NCBI GenBank assembly: GCA_017456465.1
Contig: JAFTJJ010000015.1
Location: 1-19,262, forward strand
DNA from: Clostridia bacterium
Lineage (GTDB): Bacteria > Bacillota > Clostridia > Christensenellales > UBA1242
Direction: 5' to 3'
DNA: 19,262 nucleotides
Below, in pieces: positions 1 through 6,286 of this stretch. The first letter of the stretch is position 1. Every line of letters starts with the position of its first letter. A model generated the notes under the pieces. It did not search any database. It was not told the DNA's origin and saw only the letters and a list, made by a program, of their open reading frames with translations. Position numbers and translations under genes: made by a program.

Positions 1-394
1 AAAGAGCGTTAACAACAGAAAGGCCAACACCATGAAGTCCACCAGAAATCTTGTATCCTCCACCGCCAAATTTTCCACCAGCATGAAGTTTTGTAAGAAC
101 AAGTTCGACTGCACTTTTGCCTTCAGTCTTGTGAATACCTGTTGGAATTCCGCGACCATTGTCTGTTACTGAACAAGAGCCATCCTTGTTGATTTCAATA
201 ATAATTTTATTACAATAACCCGCAAGTGCCTCATCAATACTGTTGTCCACAATTTCTGTCACCAAGTGATGAAGTCCCTTAATATCTGTTGAACCAATAT
301 ACATTCCTGGTCTTTTTCTTACGGGTTCGAGCCCTTCGAGAACCTGAATCTGATCTTCACCATATTGATTTTCAACTTTGCTTACATCATCCAT
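1..394 (-). CDS. gyrB: DNA gyrase subunit B, N-terminal part (3' end outside window)
   Basis: GyrB is the ATPase subunit of DNA gyrase, which introduces negative supercoils. Only the first 131 codons are in the window; the frame runs off the left edge. The translation is the GHKL ATPase domain. The N-box EIVDNSIDEA (residues 47-56) holds the Glu that activates water and the Asn that binds Mg. DNGRGIP (78-84) holds the adenine-binding Asp. KISGGLHGVGLSVVNAL (115-131) is the ATP-lid glycine motif. PVRKRPGMYIG (24-34) is the usual GyrB/ParE opening. ParE is the alternative, but position next to recF at the origin favours GyrB. The ATG at 394 is preceded by an AAGGGG ribosome binding site 8-9 nt upstream. 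The gene has its own promoter in the 169-bp gap behind recF. Confidence 0.95.
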   Translation of the reverse strand, partial: MDDVSKVENQYGEDQIQVLEGLEPVRKRPGMYIGSTDIKGLHHLVTEIVDNSIDEALAGYCNKIIIEINKDGSCSVTDNGRGIPTGIHKTEGKSAVELVLTKLHAGGKFGGGGYKISGGLHGVGLSVVNAL

Positions 395-442
395 ATTTAA
401 AGCCCCTTTAAAAAATAATTTTGTTGGTTTTCAACACTGCAA

Positions 443-472
443 ATTATAACAAAAAATGCCTGCCGCTGGCAA
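443..472 (-). promoter_or_regulatory. Sigma-A-type promoter of gyrB
   Basis: Read on the minus strand: -35 TTGCCA (467-472), an 18-bp spacer, and -10 TATAAT (443-448). The predicted start near 436 leaves a leader of about 40 nt that contains the gyrB ribosome binding site. The spacer includes GCGGCAGGC, the only GC-rich patch in an otherwise AT-rich gap. A second, weaker TTGACG plus TATAT-rich combination lies further upstream at about 500-525. Confidence 0.7.
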
Positions 473-563
473 GCAAATTATTGATATATTTTAATAAATA
501 TATAATATATTTATATATAGAACGTCAAAAAGTGGCTAAAATCGTGCTTTCTTGCCCTCATTT

Positions 564-1661
564 TCACTTTTTCATCTTCTTTACAATCCCAGATGCAACT
601 CTAAAATTTGTGTAAGCTTGTTCTTTTGGAAATTTAAATGCCGTTCCTGTCACAATGGTTTGATATGATGACACCACCTCAAACAGCTTTTTTTGACGCC
701 TTGTGTCAAGCTCAGAGAAGACATCATCAAGAACCAAAACAGGATTTTCACCAAGCTCGGCAGAAAAAATTTCTGCTTCTGCAATTTTGAGTGCAAGCAC
801 AATACTTCGCTGTTGACCTTGACTTGCAAAATTTCTTGCATCCATTCCATTGAGTGAAAATTTGATGTCATCTCTGTGTGGGCCAATTGATGTATATCCA
901 AGTTCAATATCTCGTTCAAGATTATACTCAAGAGCTGAAAGAATTTCTTTTTTGAGTTCCTCAACCGTTGTCCCCTTTGCCCCAACATAATCAATTTCAA
1001 GTTCTTCTGTTTGCTTTGACAAATCCTTCAGAGCTTGTTTTGCTGGACCTGTAAGTTTTTCAATAAAACCTTTTCTCGTCCTAATGATTGGGGCTGCAAG
1101 CGCAGCAAGTTGCTCATTCCAAACAGAAATTTGAGCCATAAGCATCTCTCTGTTCCGTTCAGTTTTTAAAAGTTTGTTGCGCTGAAACAAAACCTTGTTA
1201 TATCTCGTGATTAAATTATAATACGATCCTGAGAGCTGTGAAATGTCAGTATCCATAAATTCACGCCTTTCATTTGGCGACTCAGACACAATCTTGAGTT
1301 CATCTGGCGAAAAATAAACGGTGATCAAATTACCAAACACTTCACTCATTTTTTTAATTTCATTTCCGTTGATTTTGAAAATCTTCCCCTGCTCTTTGTC
1401 AATAAAATATTCAATTTTAACTTTACCAAAATTTCTTTGAACCTCAATTTCAACAAAGCATGATGTTTCAAATGCATTAATAAGATCATGTTCTTTGCTT
1501 GTTCTTGGGCTCTTTGTGGTCGATGCCACCACAAGCGCCTCGACGACATTGGTCTTTCCTTGCCCATTTTGACCAGTAAGAGTGTTGATTCCATCATCAA
1601 ATTCCACAAGTGTGTCCTTGTGGTTTCTGAAATTATGAAGTTTGACATAATTAATTTTCAT
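564..1661 (-). CDS. recF: DNA replication/repair protein RecF
   Basis: RecF is an SMC-like ABC ATPase that binds gapped DNA and, with RecO and RecR, loads RecA at stalled forks. The 365-residue product is full length for the family. It has MKINYVKLHNFRNHK at the N-terminus, Walker A GQNGQGKTN (30-38), the ABC signature region FASQGQQRSIVLALK (278-292) and Walker B VLVLDDVFSELD (308-319). The PHRDD motif typical of RecF is at 261-265. The ATG at 1661 is the only Met that keeps the conserved N-terminus. No Shine-Dalgarno sequence precedes it and its promoter lies only 14 bp upstream, so the mRNA leader should be very short. It is divergent from dnaA and upstream of gyrB, but gyrB also has a separate promoter. 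Confidence 0.97.
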   Translation of the reverse strand: MKINYVKLHNFRNHKDTLVEFDDGINTLTGQNGQGKTNVVEALVVASTTKSPRTSKEHDLINAFETSCFVEIEVQRNFGKVKIEYFIDKEQGKIFKINGNEIKKMSEVFGNLITVYFSPDELKIVSESPNERREFMDTDISQLSGSYYNLITRYNKVLFQRNKLLKTERNREMLMAQISVWNEQLAALAAPIIRTRKGFIEKLTGPAKQALKDLSKQTEELEIDYVGAKGTTVEELKKEILSALEYNLERDIELGYTSIGPHRDDIKFSLNGMDARNFASQGQQRSIVLALKIAEAEIFSAELGENPVLVLDDVFSELDTRRQKKLFEVVSSYQTIVTGTAFKFPKEQAYTNFRVASGIVKKMKK

Positions 1662-1675
1662 GAGCTACCAAAGCA

Positions 1676-1705
1676 ATTATATCAAAAACACACAGTGATT
1701 GTCCA
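1676..1705 (-). promoter_or_regulatory. Promoter of recF with extended -10
   Basis: Minus strand: -35 TGGACA (1700-1705, five of six consensus positions), an 18-bp spacer, TG one base before the -10, and -10 TATAAT (1676-1681). The predicted start near 1669 leaves only about 8 nt before the recF ATG at 1661. It is back to back with the dnaA promoter; the two -35 boxes are 30 bp apart. Confidence 0.65.
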
Positions 1706-1735
1706 ATAATTGTTAAAATTATTAACTGCAGGCGC

Positions 1736-1764
1736 TTGTTTTTTTTTTAGGTTTAGTATATACT
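1736..1764 (+). promoter_or_regulatory. Promoter of dnaA
   Basis: -35 TTGTTT (1736-1741), a 17-bp spacer that starts with a T-run, and -10 TATACT (1759-1764). The predicted start near 1771 gives a leader of about 27 nt containing GGGAG, 8 nt before the dnaA ATG. Upstream, 1712-1726 reads GTTAAAATTATTAAC, with GTTAA and TTAAC as inverted arms; this may be an operator or an unwinding element. Confidence 0.6.
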
Positions 1765-1797
1765 TTGAGAGAAGTAATTAAACTTGGGAGATAACTC

Positions 1798-3183
1798 ATG
1801 AACGAAATTAATTTCATCGACACCACAGACATTGAGATTGACCTCAAAAAAATTTGGGAAGAGGCAAAACATCTTTTGGAACCCCTCGTTTCATCTGTGA
1901 CTTATGATGTGTGGATCGCAACACTTGACCCAGTTGATCTCAAAGGCAACACTCTTGTACTTTCAACTCCAAGTTTTTCAAGCCAAAATGTCTTAAATCA
2001 AAAATATAAAAATTATATAACTGACAGTGTAAACAAAATTCATTCAGCCATAACGGAAGTTGAATTTATAATTGCTTCTGGCGAAGATGAAGAACAGCAA
2101 GCTTTAAAGCAGTCGGCACCTGTCATTGAATCACCAAAGAAAAAACCCGTTTCTTCTTGTTTCAACCCAAAGTTCACTTTTGATAACTTTGTTGTTGGAT
2201 CATCAAACCAATTTGTTGCCGCCGCTGCAAAAGCTGTTGCCGAAAGACCAGGCACAAATTGCAACCCTCTCTTCATATGGGGTGGCGTTGGACTTGGAAA
2301 AACCCACCTTTTGCACGCAATCGGAAATGAAATTTTGGAAAAAAAGAAAGATCTCAACGTTGTTTATGTCACAACAGAAAAATTCACAAACGATCTCATT
2401 TCTTCAATCCAAAACAGCAAAAAGGGTGCAAACAGTGATTTTAGGGAAAAATACAGAACTTGTGATGTTCTGATTGTTGATGACATTCAATTCATCATCA
2501 ACAAAAACAGCGTGCAAGAAGAGTTCTTCCACACCTTCAATGAGCTTGTCATGAACGGCAAACAAATTGTTATCTCTTCTGACAAAATGCCAAAAGACAT
2601 TAATCCACTTGAAGAAAGACTCAAATCAAGATTTGAGAGTGGACTCATTGCCGATGTCGGTGTTCCTGACATTGAAACAAGAATTGCAATCATCAACAAA
2701 AAGGCACAACTCGAAAGATACAACATTTCAAGAGAAGCCGTTGAATATATTGCTGAAATCTCAAAAACAAACATCAGAGAGATGGAAGGACGACTCTCTC
2801 GCGCAGTATTTTATTCTGGTCTTCTTGGTGAATCAATCACATCTCTTGAAACAACAAGAGAAGCGCTCAAGGACATGGTCACTGAAGACAATTCAGAAAT
2901 CGATGCAAACAAAGTGCTCGAATGCGTCTGCAAATTTTATAACATCAAAAAAGAAGAATTACTTGCAAGAAAGAGAACCAAGGAAATTGCAATGGCAAGA
3001 CAAGTTGCAATGTACTTAATTTCTGACTTAATTGCAATGCCGCTCGCATCCATTGGCAACATTTTCGGAAAAGATCACGCGACAGTAATTTATGCAAAAA
3101 ACAAAATCACAGATGACATGGCAACAAACAAAAAACTTGCAATCGAGATCAATGACATGAAACAAATGATCAAGGGAAAATAA
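1798..3183 (+). CDS. dnaA: Chromosomal replication initiator protein DnaA
   Basis: DnaA is the AAA+ ATPase that binds and opens oriC and loads the helicase. The 461-residue product has all four domains. Domain I is at about 15-95 and the charged, variable linker domain II at about 95-122. The AAA+ core starts at NPKFTFDNFVVG (123-134). Walker A is GGVGLGKT (162-169), Walker B VLIVDD (224-229), the arginine-finger region LEERLKSRFESG (271-282) and sensor 2 NIREMEGRLSRA (325-336). Domain IV ends with the DNA-recognition signature FGKDHATV (423-430); here Ala replaces the Thr/Ser usual after Asp-His. The start is set by GGGAG 8 nt upstream. dnaN follows after 75 bp with its own promoter. Confidence 0.98.
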   Translation: MNEINFIDTTDIEIDLKKIWEEAKHLLEPLVSSVTYDVWIATLDPVDLKGNTLVLSTPSFSSQNVLNQKYKNYITDSVNKIHSAITEVEFIIASGEDEEQQALKQSAPVIESPKKKPVSSCFNPKFTFDNFVVGSSNQFVAAAAKAVAERPGTNCNPLFIWGGVGLGKTHLLHAIGNEILEKKKDLNVVYVTTEKFTNDLISSIQNSKKGANSDFREKYRTCDVLIVDDIQFIINKNSVQEEFFHTFNELVMNGKQIVISSDKMPKDINPLEERLKSRFESGLIADVGVPDIETRIAIINKKAQLERYNISREAVEYIAEISKTNIREMEGRLSRAVFYSGLLGESITSLETTREALKDMVTEDNSEIDANKVLECVCKFYNIKKEELLARKRTKEIAMARQVAMYLISDLIAMPLASIGNIFGKDHATVIYAKNKITDDMATNKKLAIEINDMKQMIKGK

Positions 3184-3204
3184 AAATCTTTGTTTATTTT
3201 CCAC

Positions 3205-3233
3205 TTGATTATTGTTTGCAAAGTATTTATAAT
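3205..3233 (+). promoter_or_regulatory. Promoter of dnaN
   Basis: -35 TTGATT (3205-3210), a 17-bp spacer, and -10 TATAAT (3228-3233), all inside the 75-bp dnaA-dnaN gap. The predicted start near 3240 leaves a leader of about 19 nt that carries AAAGAGG. TTTTCCACT just upstream of the -35 resembles a degenerate DnaA box. Confidence 0.65.
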
Positions 3234-3258
3234 AGGAAATATAAAGAGGTACAAATTT

Positions 3259-4362
3259 ATGAAATTAATATGTGAAGGACTTGATTTAAGTGATGCAGTT
3301 TTGAAGGTTATCAAAGCAACAGCATCAAAAACAACAAACCCAATTTTGGAAGGAATTAAACTCAGAGCAAGTGAAGACGCGCTGACACTCTCTGCAACTG
3401 ATCTTGAACTTTCAATTGAAAAGACAATCCCAGCCGATGTCAAAATCGAAGGAGAAGTTGTCGTTCCAGGAAAATTCTTTGCAGACTTTGTCAAAAAACT
3501 TTCTGGCGAACAAATTGAACTTTCACTTGACGAAAAAAATTCACTTAAGATTCAATACACCGATTCAGAAGGTTTCCTTCAATGCATGAATGCAGAAGAA
3601 TTTCCTCAAATAAAAGAACTTGTAAATCCTGAAAAAGTAGTTATGAAAACTCGAGATTTCAGAGATCTCATCAACAAAACAATTTTCTCCGTTGCGATTG
3701 ATGATGCAAGACCAATTCTCAAAGGCTGTTTGTTTGAAATTGCACAAGAACAAATCACAGGCGTTGCCCTTGATGGCTATAGATTGGCGCTCGTAAAAAA
3801 ACCAATCATCAGTTCAACTTCTGAATTCAATTGTATTGTTCCAGCAAGAACCCTTGGTGAAATCAGCAAACTTCTCGATGACAGCGAAAAAGAAATTGAA
3901 GTCTTCATCCAAAAGAATTACATGCTTGTAAAAGTTGACAACACAAAGATCATTACAAGACTTCTTGATGGAGAATTCATCAATTACAAACAAGTTATTC
4001 CACAAAACACAGCATCAGTCGTTACAATCAACAAAAAACAACTTGAATTCGGACTTGAACGCGCAAGTTTGCTTGCAAAAATGGACAGAAACAATCTTGT
4101 AAAGTTTGACGTTCGAGACAAACTCTTGACTCTCACATCTTCATCAGACATTGGAAATGTAACTGAAAACATAACAATTGCTCTTGATGGAAAAGACATT
4201 TCAATTGCTTTCAATGCAAGATATTTCAGCGAATGCATGAGAACAATCGAAGATGAATTCATCCGCATCAATTTCACTTCACCAATCGCACCTTGCACAA
4301 TTGAAGCTGCTGAAAACAGTGAGTATTTGTACTTGATTCTTCCAATGAGAATTGTGAATTAA
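3259..4362 (+). CDS. dnaN: DNA polymerase III beta subunit (sliding clamp)
   Basis: The beta clamp forms a ring dimer around DNA that tethers DNA polymerase III and many repair enzymes. The product is 367 residues, the usual length for three DNA-clamp domains of about 120 residues each. It opens with MKLICEGLDLSDAVLKVIKA and ends with the typical YLILPMRIVN tail, close to the E. coli ending that shapes the partner-binding pocket. An in-frame ATG lies further upstream at 3190, but it precedes the promoter. AAAGAGG at 3243-3249, 9 nt before ATG 3259, and the canonical MK-LI start favour 3259. The TAA stop overlaps the next ATG (TAATG), which suggests translational coupling to the downstream membrane protein. 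Confidence 0.97.
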   Translation: MKLICEGLDLSDAVLKVIKATASKTTNPILEGIKLRASEDALTLSATDLELSIEKTIPADVKIEGEVVVPGKFFADFVKKLSGEQIELSLDEKNSLKIQYTDSEGFLQCMNAEEFPQIKELVNPEKVVMKTRDFRDLINKTIFSVAIDDARPILKGCLFEIAQEQITGVALDGYRLALVKKPIISSTSEFNCIVPARTLGEISKLLDDSEKEIEVFIQKNYMLVKVDNTKIITRLLDGEFINYKQVIPQNTASVVTINKKQLEFGLERASLLAKMDRNNLVKFDVRDKLLTLTSSSDIGNVTENITIALDGKDISIAFNARYFSECMRTIEDEFIRINFTSPIAPCTIEAAENSEYLYLILPMRIVN

Positions 4363-5048
4363 TGGTGATGAGCATGAAAAACAAAAAACCTTCTCTCATT
4401 GTTCTTTCAGTTTCACTTGGACTTTCAATTGCATTCACAGTGCTCTTGTGCCTTGGACTCTTTGGGGTTCTCGTTCCGTCTTGGATCAAAGAGCAAAACT
4501 TCAATTACATGATTGCATTCGTACTTGTTATTTTGAATTTGGTTCTCGACATTGTGTTCATGGTGGTTGAATCAAAACGAAAACTTGACATTCCTGAATG
4601 GTTCAGAGTTGTGTTCTTCATTGGATTCTTTATTTTTACAAATGTTTATTATTATTTCGGACTCTACACAATCATTTACACAGAAGTTTTGTTTTATATT
4701 TATCTCTCAATCGTTCTTTCAATCCTCAGCATATCAATATTCTTTAACGTGCAAAAAAATGAAAACAACCAAGTGAAATCAAGCAACGCATATGCTGCGA
4801 TTTCGACATTTACTTATTCAACATCAATGTTTTTGATTTTCGAAACAATCATAACAGCCATAAAAATTGTTTCAAATGCTAACGACGTGGAAAATGGCAT
4901 CTTGATGTTCCTCATTCACTCATGCGTCAGCATTTTTGTGAGTCTCGTTGTTTCTCTTTCTTTCTACTCTTCGCTTGTGAGAAAAAAGAAATTCATTAAC
5001 GCATGTTTAATCCGAACAATCAAAAACGAAGATATCGAACAAAAATAA
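4362..5048 (+). CDS. Uncharacterised six-helix membrane protein coupled to dnaN
   Basis: I do not recognise the family of this 228-residue protein. Hydrophobic segments at about 11-37, 49-70, 82-104, 108-129, 144-170 and 179-203 predict six transmembrane helices. A basic N-terminus (MKNKK) and the loop ESKRKLDIPEWFR follow the positive-inside rule, placing both ends in the cytoplasm. No catalytic motif or binding site is visible. The first ATG overlaps the dnaN stop (TAATG); ATGs at 4368 and 4374 are alternative starts, and none has a strong ribosome binding site, which fits re-initiation after dnaN. The gene occupies the slot where many Firmicutes carry the S4-like yaaA between dnaN and recF. 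A strong terminator follows 8 bp after the stop. Confidence 0.8.
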   Translation: MVMSMKNKKPSLIVLSVSLGLSIAFTVLLCLGLFGVLVPSWIKEQNFNYMIAFVLVILNLVLDIVFMVVESKRKLDIPEWFRVVFFIGFFIFTNVYYYFGLYTIIYTEVLFYIYLSIVLSILSISIFFNVQKNENNQVKSSNAYAAISTFTYSTSMFLIFETIITAIKIVSNANDVENGILMFLIHSCVSIFVSLVVSLSFYSSLVRKKKFINACLIRTIKNEDIEQK

Positions 5049-5056
5049 AAAACATC

Positions 5057-5084
5057 ACCACGGTCTATACTCCGTGGTTTTTTT
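5057..5084 (+). terminator. Rho-independent terminator of the dnaN transcript
   Basis: Seven-bp perfect stem ACCACGG / CCGTGGT with an 8-nt loop, followed by a run of T (5078-5084). An A-run just upstream (5046-5052) could let it act weakly in the reverse direction. It separates the dnaN unit from the small RNA candidate and rpmH. Confidence 0.85.
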
Positions 5085-5137
5085 GTGATAAAATTACAGA
5101 GACATTTACTTTACAGTTTTAATTTTGTTTTAAAACC

Positions 5138-5166
5138 TTGACTTTCCCGTGTCCGTTGCATATAAT
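5138..5166 (+). promoter_or_regulatory. Strong promoter of the candidate small RNA
   Basis: -35 TTGACT (5138-5143), exactly 17 bp, and -10 TATAAT (5161-5166): 11 of 12 consensus bases. One base upstream of the -35 is a perfect inverted repeat, GTTTTAA (5116-5122) and TTAAAAC (5130-5136), which could be an UP element or an operator. The predicted start is near 5173, just before the hairpin. Confidence 0.75.
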
Positions 5167-5172
5167 AACTTA

Positions 5173-5244
5173 CAACAAGTTCTTAAACAACATACTTTGT
5201 ATGATGTAGGGTATTAAACCAAGCAGACAAGAACTTGTTTTTTT
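5173..5244 (+). ncRNA. Candidate structured small RNA of about 70 nt, family unknown
   Basis: From the predicted start near 5173 the transcript forms a perfect 11-bp closing stem, AACAAGTTCTT (5174-5184) with AAGAACTTGTT (5229-5239). T-run 5238-5244 follows, as in an intrinsic terminator. The 44-nt interior holds a small hairpin CATAC-TTT-GTATG (5191-5203) and a possible GGT-ATTAA-ACC hairpin (5210-5220). No ORF of useful length is present: the only ATGs run into TAG at once. It does not match the layout of 6S RNA, SRP RNA, tmRNA, RNase P RNA or a tRNA. The alternative is an orphan terminator, but a near-perfect promoter ending at its base favours a discrete transcript. Confidence 0.5.
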
Positions 5245-5453
5245 ATTGTCTTTTTCTTCAGTTATTCTTAAAATTGTGAATTTTAGACCTTGCTTTTATC
5301 TTTTCAATGCTTGAACAAGTAAATCTTCTATCAACTTTGCCAAAGTAGCCAAAAATTCCGTTCCAGTCGTGTAGTTACTTTTTATTTCACTTTACGACTC
5401 GATTAAATAAAACCAACATTTAACTTTACATGATTTTATTTTTTCAATTACGG

Positions 5454-5482
5454 TTGACAAGCAAACTTTTATATTTTATAAT
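5454..5482 (+). promoter_or_regulatory. Consensus promoter of the rpmH operon
   Basis: -35 TTGACA (5454-5459), 17 bp, and -10 TATAAT (5477-5482): a perfect sigma-A consensus at optimal spacing, as expected for a ribosomal protein operon. The predicted start near 5489 gives a leader of about 50 nt ending in AGGAG, 7 nt before the rpmH ATG. Confidence 0.85.
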
Positions 5483-5538
5483 AGCAAGTACTGTTACGAT
5501 TTTAATGTATCAGACAAAATCACATTAGGAGAATTCAC

Positions 5539-5673
5539 ATGAAAAGAACTTATCAGCCAAAAAAAGCACACAAGAACAAAGTTCATGGCTTCAGAGCAAG
5601 AATGAAAACAAAAGGCGGAAAGAACGTTCTCAAACGTCGCAGAAACAAAGGCAGAGCTAAGCTTGTTGGCTAA
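5539..5673 (+). CDS. rpmH: 50S ribosomal protein L34
   Basis: L34 is a small, very basic protein of the large ribosomal subunit. The 44-residue product starts MKRTYQPKKAHKNKVHGFRA, continues with RMKTKGGKNVLKRRRNKGR and ends KLVG. The KRTYQP opening and HGFRARM core are diagnostic. AGGAG (5527-5531) sits 7 nt before the ATG. rnpA follows after 24 bp, the near-universal bacterial order. This is the first gene of the rpmH-rnpA-yidD-yidC-jag operon. Confidence 0.98.
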   Translation: MKRTYQPKKAHKNKVHGFRARMKTKGGKNVLKRRRNKGRAKLVG

Positions 5674-5697
5674 TTTTAACAAAGGCGAATCTTAAGA

Positions 5698-6048
5698 ATG
5701 CTGAAAAGAGAGTATAGGCTCAAAAAAAAATATATGTTCGCTTATTGCTACAAAGTCGGCAAAGTGGCTCATGCCAAGTCATGCCTGATGTACTACACCC
5801 CAAGCAAAAACAAAAATGTTAAAATTGGGATTAGTGTCAGCAAAAAAGTTGGTGGCGCTGTCAGCAGAAATCGAGCAAGAAGAGTAATCAGGGAAGCCAT
5901 TACTCCTTTTCTTGGATTCATAAATAAGAATCACAACATCATTATCGTGGCTCGAGAGAACATTTTGTCTTTCAGTTTTAACGATATTCAAAAAGATATT
6001 GAGTACATGCTCAAAAAGGCAGGAATTTATAGTGAAACAAATTTTTAA
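5698..6048 (+). CDS. rnpA: Ribonuclease P protein component
   Basis: RnpA is the protein cofactor of RNase P, which removes tRNA 5' leaders. At 116 residues it has normal length. It shows the conserved central region KIGISVSKKVGGAVSRNRAR followed by RVIREA. This is the RNR-type helix (residues 59-72) that contacts the RNA, preceded by the substrate-facing beta strand. AAAGGCGA lies 9 nt upstream of the ATG. Its last 17 nt overlap the yidD reading frame. Confidence 0.96.
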   Translation: MLKREYRLKKKYMFAYCYKVGKVAHAKSCLMYYTPSKNKNVKIGISVSKKVGGAVSRNRARRVIREAITPFLGFINKNHNIIIVARENILSFSFNDIQKDIEYMLKKAGIYSETNF

Positions 6049-6286
6049 ATCAATTTTGCTATCTCCTGTTTATTTTTATAAATATTGCATCTCCCCTCTT
6101 CTTCCTCACGTATGCAAGTATAATCCATCATGCAGCACTTACATGATCGAAAGTATTTCAACGTGGGGATTTTTTAAAGGCTTTTCTCTGGGCATGAAGA
6201 GAATTGCAAGATGCAATCCAAAATCAAAGGGCGGAACCGACAGAGTTCCAACAAACATAAAAGGAGATTATAAATGGGTAATGTAA
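6032..6286 (+). CDS. yidD: Membrane protein insertion efficiency factor YidD
   Basis: YidD is a small amphipathic, membrane-associated protein that assists YidC-dependent insertion. The family pattern is clear: SPVYFYKYCISPLLPHVCKY, NPSCSTYMIESISTWGFFKG, then MKRIARCNPKSKGGTDRVP with its conserved cysteines and GG-D. I place the start at GTG 6032 (84 residues) because AGGA lies 7 nt before it and the product then matches the family N-terminus. A longer ATG frame from 5999 would add 11 residues that lie within rnpA. It overlaps rnpA by 17 nt and yidC by 13 nt. Confidence 0.93.
   Translation: MKQIFKSILLSPVYFYKYCISPLLPHVCKYNPSCSTYMIESISTWGFFKGFSLGMKRIARCNPKSKGGTDRVPTNIKGDYKWVM

Larger units (their letters stand above)
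5085..5538. other. AT-rich non-coding region between the dnaN unit and rpmH
   Basis: No convincing open reading frame on either strand. The region contains a candidate small RNA with its own promoter (5138-5244), the perfect-consensus rpmH promoter (5454-5482) and several short inverted repeats. These include TAAAATT-GTG-AATTTTA (5269-5285) and ACTTTGCCAAAGT at about 5334-5346. An AGTCGT / ACGACT pair flanks 29 bases near 5366-5400. I found no sequence within one mismatch of the DnaA box TTATCCACA, so an origin function is not supported, although the position next to rpmH would suit one. Confidence 0.6.

Noticed and set aside
243..251. TTGTCCACA, one mismatch from the DnaA box TTATCCACA
   Set aside because: It lies inside gyrB and encodes the invariant Val-Asp-Asn of the ATPase N-box, so coding constraint explains it; there is no cluster around it.
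421..615. 64-residue plus-strand frame across the gyrB-recF gap
   Set aside because: Low-complexity, AT-rich, no ribosome binding site, and it overlaps the gyrB promoter and the 3' end of recF on the other strand.
3190..3258. Upstream in-frame extension of dnaN (23 residues)
   Set aside because: It covers the dnaN promoter, has no ribosome binding site, and ATG 3259 gives the canonical clamp N-terminus with AAAGAGG at good spacing.
5494..5682. 62-residue minus-strand frame opposite rpmH
   Set aside because: It is the shadow of rpmH, which is certain from sequence and promoter, and has no start signal of its own.
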